Below, in pieces: positions 45,511-56,990 of a stretch of DNA of 64,000 bases. The first letter of the stretch is position 1, and every line of letters starts with the position of its first letter. A model generated the notes under the pieces. It was not told the DNA's origin. It saw only the letters and a program-made list of their open reading frames with translations, and searched no databases. Source of the DNA: an uncultured Lachnospiraceae bacterium (GTDB taxonomy: Bacteria; Bacillota; Clostridia; Lachnospirales; Lachnospiraceae); assembly GCA_900319245.1 (NCBI GenBank), contig ONNQ01000003.1, positions 124,001 to 188,000 of the forward strand, read 5' to 3'. The translations under genes and the position numbers were made by a program.

Positions 45511-46313
45511 TATTCACTATACTCCCCGTCCGTCGCAGCTTCCTCTGCGTATTCCGAAGACGTGCTGCCTTCAGCCGCAAATTCTGTCTCTGCCGCATAT
45601 TCAGTCGATGTGGTCGCCGCTGTCGCTGCTTCTTCCGTAGAACCCGCGGCCGCATCGGGACGGTTTTCTTCCAGATTGGTGATCAGCCATTTTCCGTCAA
45701 CCTTCTCGAGCGTGAGAATTGTCTTTTCCTCTGTCGTTGTATCTGCTGCCAAGGCTTCCTGCATTTTGCCGACCACGATCGGGATCAGGTCATTATACAG
45801 TTTTCTGTACATGGCATTCTCGCCCTCATCCGTATAAATGGATACGAGCTCGTCATAATGGTCAGACTGATACTGACTGATCAGGTCGATGGTCTCCTCC
45901 GGAATCTGTGCGGAAGCGTCAGGATCATAGCCCAATGTAATATTGACCGTCACAGCGGCCGTCGTGTCCTGGACCTTGATATCCTGGATCTTAAAGCTCT
46001 GGTAGGCTCTCTCCACCACTTCGCCGACATACGCGTCCACAGCCTTCTGCGTTTCCTCGTTCATGTCTTCCTTCTTTACGTTCATGGCTGCATAGAACGC
46101 ATCGGCCAAATAGTCAGGGTCCATCAGCTGCATCGTCTCACTCTTCATAAATTCCTCGGACACATACTGAGAGACGACTTCCTTGTCATTGGCCACCATC
46201 CCGTTTAAAAAGCCTTCTGCTGCCTCCGTAACCGCCTTTTTTTCCGCGCTGCATCCGGTCAGAAGCAGCACTGTCAGAAGGGTCATCAGCACAGTTGCAA
46301 GTCTCTTACACAT
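45510..46313 (-). CDS. Predicted lipoprotein
   Basis: A 267-residue protein with lipobox LLTGC (Cys21), an alpha/beta extracellular domain (about 25-205) rich in helices followed by strands ([10 protein letters not shown] at the end, DUF5105-like in general look), and an acidic Ala/Glu/Ser/Thr tail with repeated EYA units. It overlaps the scpA start by one base and has a clear promoter at 46354-46382. Function unknown. Confidence 0.75.
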   Translation of the reverse strand: MCKRLATVLMTLLTVLLLTGCSAEKKAVTEAAEGFLNGMVANDKEVVSQYVSEEFMKSETMQLMDPDYLADAFYAAMNVKKEDMNEETQKAVDAYVGEVVERAYQSFKIQDIKVQDTTAAVTVNITLGYDPDASAQIPEETIDLISQYQSDHYDELVSIYTDEGENAMYRKLYNDLIPIVVGKMQEALAADTTTEEKTILTLEKVDGKWLITNLEENRPDAAAGSTEEAATAATTSTEYAAETEFAAEGSTSSEYAEEAATDGEYSE

Positions 46314-46353
46314 AGGTCATCCTCCTATCCCCAGCATTTCTTTCATATCTTTT

Positions 46354-46382
46354 AGAATAACAGTTATAGCCTGATTCGTCAA
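46354..46382 (-). promoter_or_regulatory. Promoter of the lipoprotein-scpA-galactosidase unit
   Basis: -35 TTGACG (46377-46382) and -10 TATTCT (46354-46359), 17 bp apart on the minus strand, 40 bp before the lipoprotein start. Confidence 0.6.
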
Positions 46383-46412
46383 AACAATGGCCCAAATACA
46401 GCCAATTCGGCG

Positions 46413-46452
46413 CAAAAAAAAGACTGGGAATGGTTCATCCACAGTCTTTTGG
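46413..46452 (-). terminator. Rho-independent terminator of the MBL hydrolase gene
   Basis: AAAAGACTG / CAGTCTTTT with internal partial pairing, followed by a T run of eight on the minus strand, 60 bp past the gene. Confidence 0.75.
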
Positions 46453-46511
46453 CTTCAATGTTTCTATTTAGCATTTTATTCAACATTTATATTCCGCATT
46501 TCTACGCGTTC

Positions 46512-47183
46512 TCAGATCTCGGCCTGTCTTTCAAAATGGATCTGCTTTCTATAGGGCGTCAGCCGGTCGTCCTCCAGATACGTGGCCGCTTCCGCCCGCC
46601 GGTTCCAGTAATGCATGGGAAACAGTACTCTGCAGTGCACATTTCTAAAGAACTCCTCGATGGCCCTGGGCGCGTTTTCGCCGAGCCTAGGATCGAGCGG
46701 GATCATGGCCACGTCATAATAGAGCCCGCTGATCTTCTCCAGCTGTCTTCGGTAGATCTTCAGAGAATAGGCGTTATCGCGTTCCGAGGCATCGTTCCAG
46801 TGCCAGACATTGAGATCGCCCGCGTGGAAGAAATTGAATCCTTCCGCTGAGACCGCATAGGCCACGCCTTCGTCATTGGAGCGGATCGCGAAGACCTGAA
46901 TATTCTGCATCTGGTAATGCCGTCCCGGCTGTACATGCAGAATTGTGTCTCCCTTTCGCTCCGGCGCTGTGCAGCAGTCCAAAATGTAGCTGATATGGTC
47001 GAGCTTATTCTGCAGCGACCAGATCCTCGTGGAATAGTGGTCCGCGTGCCCATGGGTGACAAATACGTACACATTCTTTGCAGGGTCAAAAGCCGGCAGA
47101 TCTCCTGAATACCAGTCAAAGATCAGAACGGAGTCATGTAATTCGATCACAAACCCGCTGTGATATATATGTGTTATCTTCAT
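46512..47183 (-). CDS. MBL-fold metallohydrolase
   Basis: A 223-residue metallo-beta-lactamase-fold protein with metal motif FVTHGHADHYS (HxHxDH), FFHAGDLNVWHW and LFPMHYW as further ligands. Similar clostridial proteins are annotated as MBL-fold hydrolases without known substrate. It starts 1 bp after the stop of the upstream orphan gene, so they are likely co-translated. Confidence 0.83.
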   Translation of the reverse strand: MKITHIYHSGFVIELHDSVLIFDWYSGDLPAFDPAKNVYVFVTHGHADHYSTRIWSLQNKLDHISYILDCCTAPERKGDTILHVQPGRHYQMQNIQVFAIRSNDEGVAYAVSAEGFNFFHAGDLNVWHWNDASERDNAYSLKIYRRQLEKISGLYYDVAMIPLDPRLGENAPRAIEEFFRNVHCRVLFPMHYWNRRAEAATYLEDDRLTPYRKQIHFERQAEI

Positions 47184-47184
47184 A

Positions 47185-47484
47185 TCACGCTTCTCCCGCT
47201 TCTGCCTGCTCGTTTAGCCAATCGACGACAGCCGACAGCCCTTCCGCAGAAAATGGAAACTCTTTGTGCCGCATACTATCCGGATCCGCTGCCCCGTAGG
47301 AATAGGGTTCCGGCCACACGGTTGCAAGAAGCACGGCCGGATCTCTTTGGTCCGGCGGCGTGAAATGCACATTTTTGAGCGGCTCACGCGCGACCCGGTA
47401 GCGGGTCCCGTTGCAGCTCCCGTAATAGGCTTCTCCATATTCATAAAAGTTTATGGAGTAGAGTTCATGTTCCTGAATCTTCAT
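47185..47484 (-). CDS. Orphan hypothetical protein
   Basis: A 99-residue soluble protein (MKIQEHELYSINFYEYGEAYYGSCNGTRYRVAREPL...) rich in Tyr and Pro, with a helical end (AVVDWLNEQAEAGEA). I do not recognise it. Gene spacing is tight: 9 bp after the SEC-C/TPR gene and 1 bp before the MBL hydrolase gene, so it belongs to the same operon. Confidence 0.7.
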   Translation of the reverse strand: MKIQEHELYSINFYEYGEAYYGSCNGTRYRVAREPLKNVHFTPPDQRDPAVLLATVWPEPYSYGAADPDSMRHKEFPFSAEGLSAVVDWLNEQAEAGEA

Positions 47485-47493
47485 GCGTACGCG

Positions 47494-48798
47494 TCACTTT
47501 CTGCCGTGGCATTTTTTGTATTTTTTGCCCGATCCGCAGGGGCAGGGATCATTGGGAAGAATCTTCTTTCCGGTCCTCTTGTAGGTTACACTGCCCTCTG
47601 TCAGATAGACAGGCTCTTTCTTTCTGCGGAGCGCTTTCTGATACGCCTCCTCCATACCAGCTTCGAGCGCATCGCGGGGAACCTTGATCTCGTCAAAAGT
47701 CTCCAGCTTATCGAGGATCGCGTTTCTCATTCCCTCGGCACCGAGCGTCTGCAGCTGATCCAGGAATGTCACTGCTCTGATGTATGTGTGGGGGTATTTC
47801 TCCGACACATAGAGCATCTCTTCGCCGTGATTCTCGATGTAACGGGTCATATACCATTCGTAGGAAAGCGCGGTCAGCTTCTCATTGGGGTCCGCATCCA
47901 CAGCGCCCGCCATCGGCGCGCGGCTCTCTGCAGAGAGAAAGCTCTCCATCATCGCGCTCACTGCGTTGTCCTCGTGATACTCGTAGGACTCCACAGAGCG
48001 ATAGGCGTTCTCAATGATAAAATACTGCTCGCTGTCAAGAAGATAGCCCTGCTCCTCCACTTCCCGGATCAGGGAGCGGAAGGGGATCCGGAAGGTGCGA
48101 ACCGGCAGCGCGGTGCTGAGATACGAGATATTCTGTGCCAGTCTCTTCTGCATCTTCGCATCCATTGTCACCTTGGACAAAAAGCGCTTGTAGACGCCCA
48201 GATCCACGGTGAGTTCCACGGCGCCCAGGAGCGCATCCAGATACAAGGTGCGCACGAAACAGCCGTCCAGAATGTCGGCGGAAATGATCTGTCGGGTCTC
48301 CTCCCAGTGGGTCACTTCCTTGCGGAAGGTCTCTCTTGCCTTTTCTCTCTGTCCCAGATTCTCCAGGCATTCGCCGTAGGCGGAATAGAAGAAGGGATGG
48401 TGCTCCGTCGGCGGATCGACTTCGGCAAAGACCTGCACAGCCTTTTTGTACTCCTGCAGCATCTGATAGGCCTGTCCCAGGCTGATCGCTGTATTCTGCT
48501 CGTCGGGATTTGCGCTGTGCGCCTCCGTGAGATACGGCACGGCTTCTGCAGGCCGTCCCTGTGCGATCAGGCACCTGCCCAGCATTTCCAGCACGTCCGC
48601 ATTGCCGGGCGCCGCCTCCAGCATCTCTCTGCAAAGGCTCTCCTGCGCTGCGTAATCGCTCTCATATTCGCGATACAGCGCCTGTCTCATCTGTTCCCGG
48701 ATCGTCAGCGGCAGCTGCGCTGTATACTGATCGATCTCTTCCATATAGTTTCCAAGGTCGCTTCGGACCGTGATCATTCCTTCTCTTTGTTCTGCCAT
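47494..48798 (-). CDS. SEC-C domain protein with TPR-like repeats
   Basis: A 434-residue protein. Residues about 45-160 carry TPR-like helices (ADVLEMLGRCLIAQGRPAEAVPYLTEAHSANP...). The C-terminus is a SEC-C zinc motif (NDPCPCGSGKKYKKCHG), the same metal-binding tail found on SecA. The middle has no recognised motif. SEC-C proteins may bind ribosomes or partner proteins. It is downstream of the AAA+ ATPase gene by 49 bp. Confidence 0.85.
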   Translation of the reverse strand: MAEQREGMITVRSDLGNYMEEIDQYTAQLPLTIREQMRQALYREYESDYAAQESLCREMLEAAPGNADVLEMLGRCLIAQGRPAEAVPYLTEAHSANPDEQNTAISLGQAYQMLQEYKKAVQVFAEVDPPTEHHPFFYSAYGECLENLGQREKARETFRKEVTHWEETRQIISADILDGCFVRTLYLDALLGAVELTVDLGVYKRFLSKVTMDAKMQKRLAQNISYLSTALPVRTFRIPFRSLIREVEEQGYLLDSEQYFIIENAYRSVESYEYHEDNAVSAMMESFLSAESRAPMAGAVDADPNEKLTALSYEWYMTRYIENHGEEMLYVSEKYPHTYIRAVTFLDQLQTLGAEGMRNAILDKLETFDEIKVPRDALEAGMEEAYQKALRRKKEPVYLTEGSVTYKRTGKKILPNDPCPCGSGKKYKKCHGRK

Positions 48799-48847
48799 GA
48801 TGAATCTGTATATCCTTTATTTGCTTATCACTGTTCGTTCGAGGTCT

Positions 48848-50326
48848 TTATAAATCCTCTGTCTTCTCATCCGAAGCCGCGGGCGCTCCTGTCCCATCCT
48901 GTGCGGGTTCTGCGCCTTTCTCGTTCCCGTTTTCTTCTTCTCCGGGGAGCTCCAGTTCCGGCGCCGGCACCGATTTCGCCGCTTCTTCCATCTTCTCGAT
49001 CTCTTTACTGTCCGTCTTGTCGCCGATATCATCGGAAAGATCCTCAATCGTGATCAGCATCATGTCGTCATGGGTCGGGTTCTCCATGGCAGCGACGCGG
49101 CGCGCCTGGTTGGTGATGATATCCTCGAACATATTGCGGACTTCACGGGCGTTGGCAAAATTTTCCTGCCTCTGCATCTTTCTTGAGACAATGCGCGCCC
49201 GGATCTGCTTTTTGGCATCCTCTTCCACAATGTAGTCGTACTTCTTGCAGTTGAGGTTAAAGATGGCTTCCAATTCGTCGATGGTGTAGTCCGGGAATTC
49301 AAAATACTTGTTAAAACGGGACTTCAGACCCGGATTACTGTTAATAAACTTCTCCATAGGTTTGGTGTAACCCGCAACAATCACGACCAGATCGTCTCTG
49401 TGGTCTTCCATAGCCTTGAGGACCGTATCGATCGCTTCCTGGCCAAACGCGTCGTCCTTCTGGGCCAGCGCGTACGCCTCATCAATGAAGAGCACGCCGC
49501 CCATCGCCTTTTTGATCTGCTCCTGGGTCTTAAGCGCGGTCTGTCCCACATAGCCTGCAACCAGACCGGACCTGTCTACTTCGACGAGCTGTCCCTGCGA
49601 GAGGACGCCGATCTGCTTGTAGAGTCGGCCAATGATCCTTGCGACGGTCGTCTTGCCGGTTCCGGGATTGCCGGTAAAGACCAGATGCAGGGACACCGGT
49701 ACGGATTTGAGACCGGAATCCTGACGAAGCTTCTGTATTTTGACAAACGCCATGAGTTCCTTGACGTCTTCCTTGATGGTGGTAAGGCCGACAAGGCTTT
49801 CCAGCTCCTCCATGGGATCCTTCTCGGGCTCCTTGGGCTTTTCCGGTTCTGGCGCAGGTGCAGGACCGCCGGTTGCCGTCTGTACAGGCATCCCCTTGTC
49901 CTTGTCCGTCTGGCCGGCCGTCTGCGGCATGCCTGTAGGCGTCACGTCTCCCATCGCGCCCATGTTCTCCATCAGCTGGTCCATCTTCTTTTTGTTGGAC
50001 TCTGAGAGGCCCTGGGAAAGCTCCTCCGTGCGGGCCACCAGGTCCTGCGCCTCCTTCAGCGCTTTCTTGGCGTCGCCCAGGGGATCCGGATGCTTTTTGT
50101 ACGCCTGGTCCAGAAGATCTGCCGCGCTGGGACCTGAGGATTTCTTATTCAAATACTTATTTTCAAAAGACAGCTTTTCGGATGTATCCTTCCCGTCGTC
50201 CTTTTTTCCGCCGGAGCTTGCGGCAGATGAGCCAAACATATCGCCATACAGGCCTTTTAATAAATTCTTCTCTGTGTTGGTCAGGTTTTTTAGTCTCTCG
50301 AGGTCTTTTTTGGTTCTTTTATCCAT
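48848..50326 (-). CDS. AAA+ ATPase of the CbbX/SpoVK type
   Basis: A 492-residue protein with a long, charged N-terminal region (1-165; Lys/Ser/Pro/Gly-rich linker), then a single AAA+ module: Walker A VFTGNPGTGKTTVARI, Walker B GGVLFIDEAYAL, sensor 1 VVIVAGY, and Arg finger in NPGLKSRF, with the helical lid after it and an acidic C-terminal tail. Family members remodel protein complexes (CbbX on Rubisco, SpoVK in sporulation). AAGGAG supports the ATG at 50326. Substrate unknown; the downstream SEC-C/TPR protein is a possible partner. Confidence 0.85.
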   Translation of the reverse strand: MDKRTKKDLERLKNLTNTEKNLLKGLYGDMFGSSAASSGGKKDDGKDTSEKLSFENKYLNKKSSGPSAADLLDQAYKKHPDPLGDAKKALKEAQDLVARTEELSQGLSESNKKKMDQLMENMGAMGDVTPTGMPQTAGQTDKDKGMPVQTATGGPAPAPEPEKPKEPEKDPMEELESLVGLTTIKEDVKELMAFVKIQKLRQDSGLKSVPVSLHLVFTGNPGTGKTTVARIIGRLYKQIGVLSQGQLVEVDRSGLVAGYVGQTALKTQEQIKKAMGGVLFIDEAYALAQKDDAFGQEAIDTVLKAMEDHRDDLVVIVAGYTKPMEKFINSNPGLKSRFNKYFEFPDYTIDELEAIFNLNCKKYDYIVEEDAKKQIRARIVSRKMQRQENFANAREVRNMFEDIITNQARRVAAMENPTHDDMMLITIEDLSDDIGDKTDSKEIEKMEEAAKSVPAPELELPGEEENGNEKGAEPAQDGTGAPAASDEKTEDL

Positions 50327-50361
50327 GTCTTGCGCTCCTTTTGACATGTACCTGGTATCTG

Positions 50362-50892
50362 TTAACCCAGAATACGTCCGATCTCTTCTGTATCTGCCGC
50401 GAACAGGAATTTATCTCTGCTCTCCCGGTCCAGGAATCCCTCCTGTACCATGCGGTCCAGCATGACTCTCAGCGGCTCATAATAACCGTCCAGGTTCAAA
50501 ATAATGCAAGGGCTCTCATTGTGGCCAAGCCTTACCTGGGACATGACCTCGGAGATTTCTTCCAGCGTGCCTGTCCCGCCGGGAAAAGCAATATATGCAT
50601 CTCCCAACTCGATCAACCTGGTCTTTCTCTCTGCCATTGTATCCGTCACGATCAGCTCTGTAATGCCGTCGTGCTGCAGGCAGCTGTTTACGAAAAATTC
50701 CGGCTCCACACCGATCACTTCTCCGCCTGCCACAAGGACAGCTTCCGCCAGCTCTCCCATAAGGCCGATCCGGCTTCCGCCATATATAAGTCTGTGTCCG
50801 GCACTGCCGATCCATGCTCCGAGTTTACGCACTTCCCTGGCGTACTTGGGGTCCTTTCCGGACGCAGAACCTAAGTATACTGTAATATTCAT
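50362..50892 (-). CDS. LOG-family protein (TIGR00730 Rossmann fold)
   Basis: A 176-residue protein with GSASGKDPKY, LIYGGSRIGLMG, and the signature FPGGTGTLEEI used to cleave nucleoside monophosphates in LOG-type phosphoribohydrolases. Bacterial members hydrolyse AMP or related nucleotides to base plus ribose-5-phosphate. The ATG at 50892 starts the Rossmann strand (NITVYLGSA); an upstream TTG is possible. Confidence 0.9.
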   Translation of the reverse strand: MNITVYLGSASGKDPKYAREVRKLGAWIGSAGHRLIYGGSRIGLMGELAEAVLVAGGEVIGVEPEFFVNSCLQHDGITELIVTDTMAERKTRLIELGDAYIAFPGGTGTLEEISEVMSQVRLGHNESPCIILNLDGYYEPLRVMLDRMVQEGFLDRESRDKFLFAADTEEIGRILG

Positions 50893-50982
50893 TGGGAATA
50901 CTCTCAAGGCCTGCCGCCCGCTTTTGGCAGGTGACAGGCCTCCTCGTGTTATCTTATGTAATCTTGTCTGCCTTCGCCGTTT

Positions 50983-53643
<2,661 letters not shown>

Positions 53644-53693
53644 TTGTAATCTTTTCCTCCAAGTTTCTACAATGCGCATGCAGGCGCATTTTT

Positions 53694-55082
53694 TTAGAAT
53701 TCGAATTTATCTGCGAACCAAGCGTCCAGCTCATCGATCGGCACGCGGACCTGCTCCATGCTGTCTCTCATGCGGATGGTGACGGACTTGTCGGTCTCGG
53801 AATCGAAGTCATAGGTGACACAGAAAGGCGTTCCGATCTCGTCCTGTCTTCTGTATCTCTTACCGATGTTGCCTCTGTCGTCGTACTCGCAGTTGAACTT
53901 CTTGCTGAGCTTTTTGTAGACTTCGAAGGCCTGGTCGCCGAGCTTCTTGGAAAGAGGCAGTACGCCGACCTTGACAGGTGCCAGCGCGGGATGGAATCTC
54001 ATGACGGTTCTCTTGTCGCCGCCCTCGAGCTCTTCTTCGTCATAAGCTGCGCAGAGGAATGCCAGCGTGACGCGGTCCGCACCCAGAGAAGGCTCAACGA
54101 CGTAAGGGATGTACTTGACCTTCTTGGCGTCGTCAAAATAGGACATATCCTCACCGGATACTTTCTGGTGCTGTGTCAGGTCATAATCGGTTCTGTCCGC
54201 GATGCCCCACAGCTCGCCCCAACCGAAGGGGAAGAGGAACTCGATGTCGGTCGTCGCCTTGGAATAGAAGGAGAGCTCTTCCTTGTCGTGATCTCTCATT
54301 CTGGTCTCTTCAGGCTTGAGGCCAAGCTTCATCAGCCAGTTCCAGCAGAAGTCTTTCCAATATGCAAACCACTCAAGGTCTGTATCGGGCTCGCAGAAGA
54401 ATTCCATCTCCATCTGCTCGAACTCACGGGTTCTGAAGGTGAAGTTGCCGGGTGTGATCTCGTTACGGAAGGACTTGCCGATCTGGCAGATTCCGAACGG
54501 CACTTTCTTACGGGATGTTCTCTGCACATTCTTGAAGTTTACGAAGATACCCTGTGCAGTCTCGGGTCTTAAGTAAACAGTGGAAGCGCTGCTCTCTGTA
54601 ACGCCCTGGAAGGTCTTGAACATCAGGTTGAACTGACGGATATCGGTCCAGTGGAACTTGCCGCAGCTGGGGCAGGGAACCGCGAACTTGTTGATAAAGC
54701 CCATCATTTCGTCAGAGGTCCAGCCGTCTACGCTGCCGTCCAGTGTCATCTCATGCTCCTGTGCGTAATCTTCGATCAGCTTATCCGCACGGAATCTCTC
54801 GCCGCAGGCCTTGCAGTCCATGAGCGGATCAGAAAAGCTTGCCAGATGTCCGCTGGCTACCCATGTCTGGGGGTTCATCAGGATCGCGCAGTCAACGCCG
54901 ACGTTCTCAGGGCTTTCCTGTACAAACTTCTGCCACCATGCCCTCTTGACATTGTTCTTGAGCTCGACGCCCAGATTTCCGTAGTCCCATGTATTGGCCA
55001 GTCCGCCGTAGATCTGGGAACCGGGGTAAATGAAACCTCTGGCATTACACAGCGCCACGATCTTATCCATTGTCTTTTCCAT
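53694..55082 (-). CDS. glyS: Glycyl-tRNA synthetase, single-chain (alpha2) type
   Basis: A 462-residue class II glycyl-tRNA synthetase of the dimeric type (also called glyQS). Motif 2 region [17 protein letters not shown] and [16 protein letters not shown], motif 3 region [16 protein letters not shown], a zinc-binding CKAC...CPSC insert, and the C-terminal anticodon-binding domain are all visible. GGAGC precedes the ATG. It follows recO in the common era-recO-glyS order and is followed by alaS. Confidence 0.96.
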   Translation of the reverse strand: MEKTMDKIVALCNARGFIYPGSQIYGGLANTWDYGNLGVELKNNVKRAWWQKFVQESPENVGVDCAILMNPQTWVASGHLASFSDPLMDCKACGERFRADKLIEDYAQEHEMTLDGSVDGWTSDEMMGFINKFAVPCPSCGKFHWTDIRQFNLMFKTFQGVTESSASTVYLRPETAQGIFVNFKNVQRTSRKKVPFGICQIGKSFRNEITPGNFTFRTREFEQMEMEFFCEPDTDLEWFAYWKDFCWNWLMKLGLKPEETRMRDHDKEELSFYSKATTDIEFLFPFGWGELWGIADRTDYDLTQHQKVSGEDMSYFDDAKKVKYIPYVVEPSLGADRVTLAFLCAAYDEEELEGGDKRTVMRFHPALAPVKVGVLPLSKKLGDQAFEVYKKLSKKFNCEYDDRGNIGKRYRRQDEIGTPFCVTYDFDSETDKSVTIRMRDSMEQVRVPIDELDAWFADKFEF

Positions 55083-55281
55083 TGATTGCGTGCTCCTTAT
55101 CTTTCATAAATTTTTAATTATAGTGCCTCTTTATGCCCTCAGTCCCGATGCGAAGCATTTGGGCGCAGAGTCTTCAAATTATCATCGACGTTTAATTATA
55201 AGGGAATACCGTTTGTTTTGCAACGGACAATGCCCTTTATATCGCATACGTACGGTCTTTTGGCCCATCATCACCGGGATC

Positions 55282-55932
55282 TCAGGCCAGAAGCTCCAGG
55301 ATCTCAAGACTCTGGAAGCGGTGGTCCCAGGTCTTTTTGCACAGCCACCTGGCGTAGCTTCCAAGTTCCTCGAGGACCTCCGGCTTGACGCTGAAGGTAT
55401 AGACTCTGGACGGCGCTGTCCGGAACAAAAAGTCCAGCGTATAGAGCGTCGCGTCCAGATACTTCGTATCCCTTCTCGGCCCCGGGTATTCGCCCTCGAT
55501 CATGATGGTCTTGATCTCGAAGACCGCCCGCACCAGCCGGTTGTCGAAGGCGTCCGATTCCAATGCGCGGAGCGTCTGATAGGCCAGCATTAAAAGCGCC
55601 GTCTCATCGTTGTTCTCGCGCGTCACATACTGCAGGACTTCCATGAAATAGGTGCCGTACAGGCTGCCCGACACATCCTTGCGAAGGCCTGCGAAGAAGT
55701 TGTCCACCCTCGCTTCCCGGATCTTATTGGCGGTTCTGCCCTCACTGATCACAAAGGTGCCGAACACAAAGGGCTGCGCCGCCGCCATCACGGGACTCCC
55801 CGGTCTTCTGGCACCCTGCGCGAATCCGGAAATCCTGCCGCGCTCCCGGGTCAAAATTTCGACTCTTCTATCATATTCGCCGGCCGGGACACTACTTAGA
55901 ACCATGCCGGTCACTTCATAATTCGAACTCAT
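55282..55932 (-). CDS. recO: DNA repair protein RecO
   Basis: A 216-residue RecO. The N-terminal OB fold begins VTGMVLSSVPAGEYDRRVEILTRERGRISGFAQGARRPGSPVMAAAQPF; the helical C-terminal part follows (RENNDETALLMLAYQTLRAL, FEIKTIMIEGEYPG). It helps load RecA on gaps with RecR. It is slightly shorter than the usual 240-255 residues and lacks the four-Cys zinc finger of many homologues. The start is uncertain because the ribosome binding site is weak. era lies 23 bp upstream. Confidence 0.88.
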   Translation of the reverse strand: MSSNYEVTGMVLSSVPAGEYDRRVEILTRERGRISGFAQGARRPGSPVMAAAQPFVFGTFVISEGRTANKIREARVDNFFAGLRKDVSGSLYGTYFMEVLQYVTRENNDETALLMLAYQTLRALESDAFDNRLVRAVFEIKTIMIEGEYPGPRRDTKYLDATLYTLDFLFRTAPSRVYTFSVKPEVLEELGSYARWLCKKTWDHRFQSLEILELLA

Positions 55933-55955
55933 AATCCGAGCGCATCCCACTTGTA

Positions 55956-56966
55956 CTATTTAAACTTACGCATGTCATATCCAAAGGATTTCATCTGCTG
56001 CTCGTTGTCTTTCCAATCCTTGCGGACCTTGACCCAGAGCTTAAGATTCACCTTGGACTGCAGCATATTTTCTATGTCGGTTCTCGCCGCTGTTCCGATC
56101 TTCTTGAGCATAGAGCCCTGTTTGCCGATCACGATCAGCTTGTGGCTCTCGCGCTCACAGATGATGGACGCGTCGATATCACAGATGAGTGTGCCGTCTC
56201 TTCTTGTGCGCTCCTTCATGCTGTCGATGGTCACAGCAATTCCGTGCGGCACCTCTTCCTGCAGAAGGCGCAGCGCCTTTTCGCGGATGATCTCACCGGC
56301 AATCTCTCGTTCCGTTTCTGTTGTGATCTCGTCCTCGTCATAGAAGGGCTCTCCCTCGGGAAGAAGGCTGAACAGGCTCTCCAACAGGTCTTCTTTTCCG
56401 TACCCTGTCCGGGCGCTGACCGGAATGATGGCCTTAAGATTGGTCTCACGGGCCTTCTTACCTGCCGCCTCGTCGGCCGCTGCCTGCGCCTTGACTGCGT
56501 CGTCGTACGCATGCTGATAGACCGCGATGACAGGGAGGATCTGCGCTTTCTTCACTGAATCGATCTTGTTGATCAGGATGAGGACCGGCGTCTTTACATC
56601 TGCCAGGAGCTTTACAATCCCCTTGTCCTCTTCGCTCATCTTTTCCCTGGGCTCCACCAGCCACAGGACGACGTCCACTTCCTTGAGCGTACTCTGCGCC
56701 GCTCTCACCATATATTCGCCCATCTTGGTCTTCGTGTTGTGGATCCCGGGCGTATCCAGGAACACGACCTGTCCGCGGTCTTCGGTGAGGATCGTGCGGA
56801 CCTGGGTTCTAGTCGTCTGCGGCTTGTAAGAGGTGATCGCGATCTTTTGGCCGATCAGCCTGTTCATCAGCGTCGATTTGCCGACGTTGGGCCTTCCGAT
56901 GATCGTCGCAAAGCCGGCCTTTCGGGGCGTTTTCACCTGGGTTGTCATTTCATCTTGATTTGTCAT
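55956..56966 (-). CDS. era: GTPase Era
   Basis: A 336-residue ribosome-assembly GTPase. G1 IIGRPNVGKSTLMN, G3 FLDTPGI, G4 INKID, G5 VSARTGYG, then a KH domain (ERESHKLIVIGKQGSMLKKIGTAARTDIENML) that binds the 3' end of 16S rRNA. It is about 35 residues longer than typical Era owing to an N-terminal addition and a charged insert (DAVKAQAAADEAAGKKARE) between G4 and G5. GGCGGG precedes the ATG. Confidence 0.96.
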   Translation of the reverse strand: MTNQDEMTTQVKTPRKAGFATIIGRPNVGKSTLMNRLIGQKIAITSYKPQTTRTQVRTILTEDRGQVVFLDTPGIHNTKTKMGEYMVRAAQSTLKEVDVVLWLVEPREKMSEEDKGIVKLLADVKTPVLILINKIDSVKKAQILPVIAVYQHAYDDAVKAQAAADEAAGKKARETNLKAIIPVSARTGYGKEDLLESLFSLLPEGEPFYDEDEITTETEREIAGEIIREKALRLLQEEVPHGIAVTIDSMKERTRRDGTLICDIDASIICERESHKLIVIGKQGSMLKKIGTAARTDIENMLQSKVNLKLWVKVRKDWKDNEQQMKSFGYDMRKFK

Positions 56967-56990
56967 GCATTTCCCGCCTTTTATATTCTC

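Noticed and set aside
53671..53697. AATGCGC/GCGCATT hairpin with a T run between glyS and alaS as a terminator
   Set aside because: The T run is on the plus strand, where no gene ends; both flanking genes read on the minus strand.
55083..55281. T-box leader before glyS
   Set aside because: No T-box antiterminator core (AGGGTGGNACCGCG type) or terminator was seen in this 199-bp gap; nothing else was recognised there.
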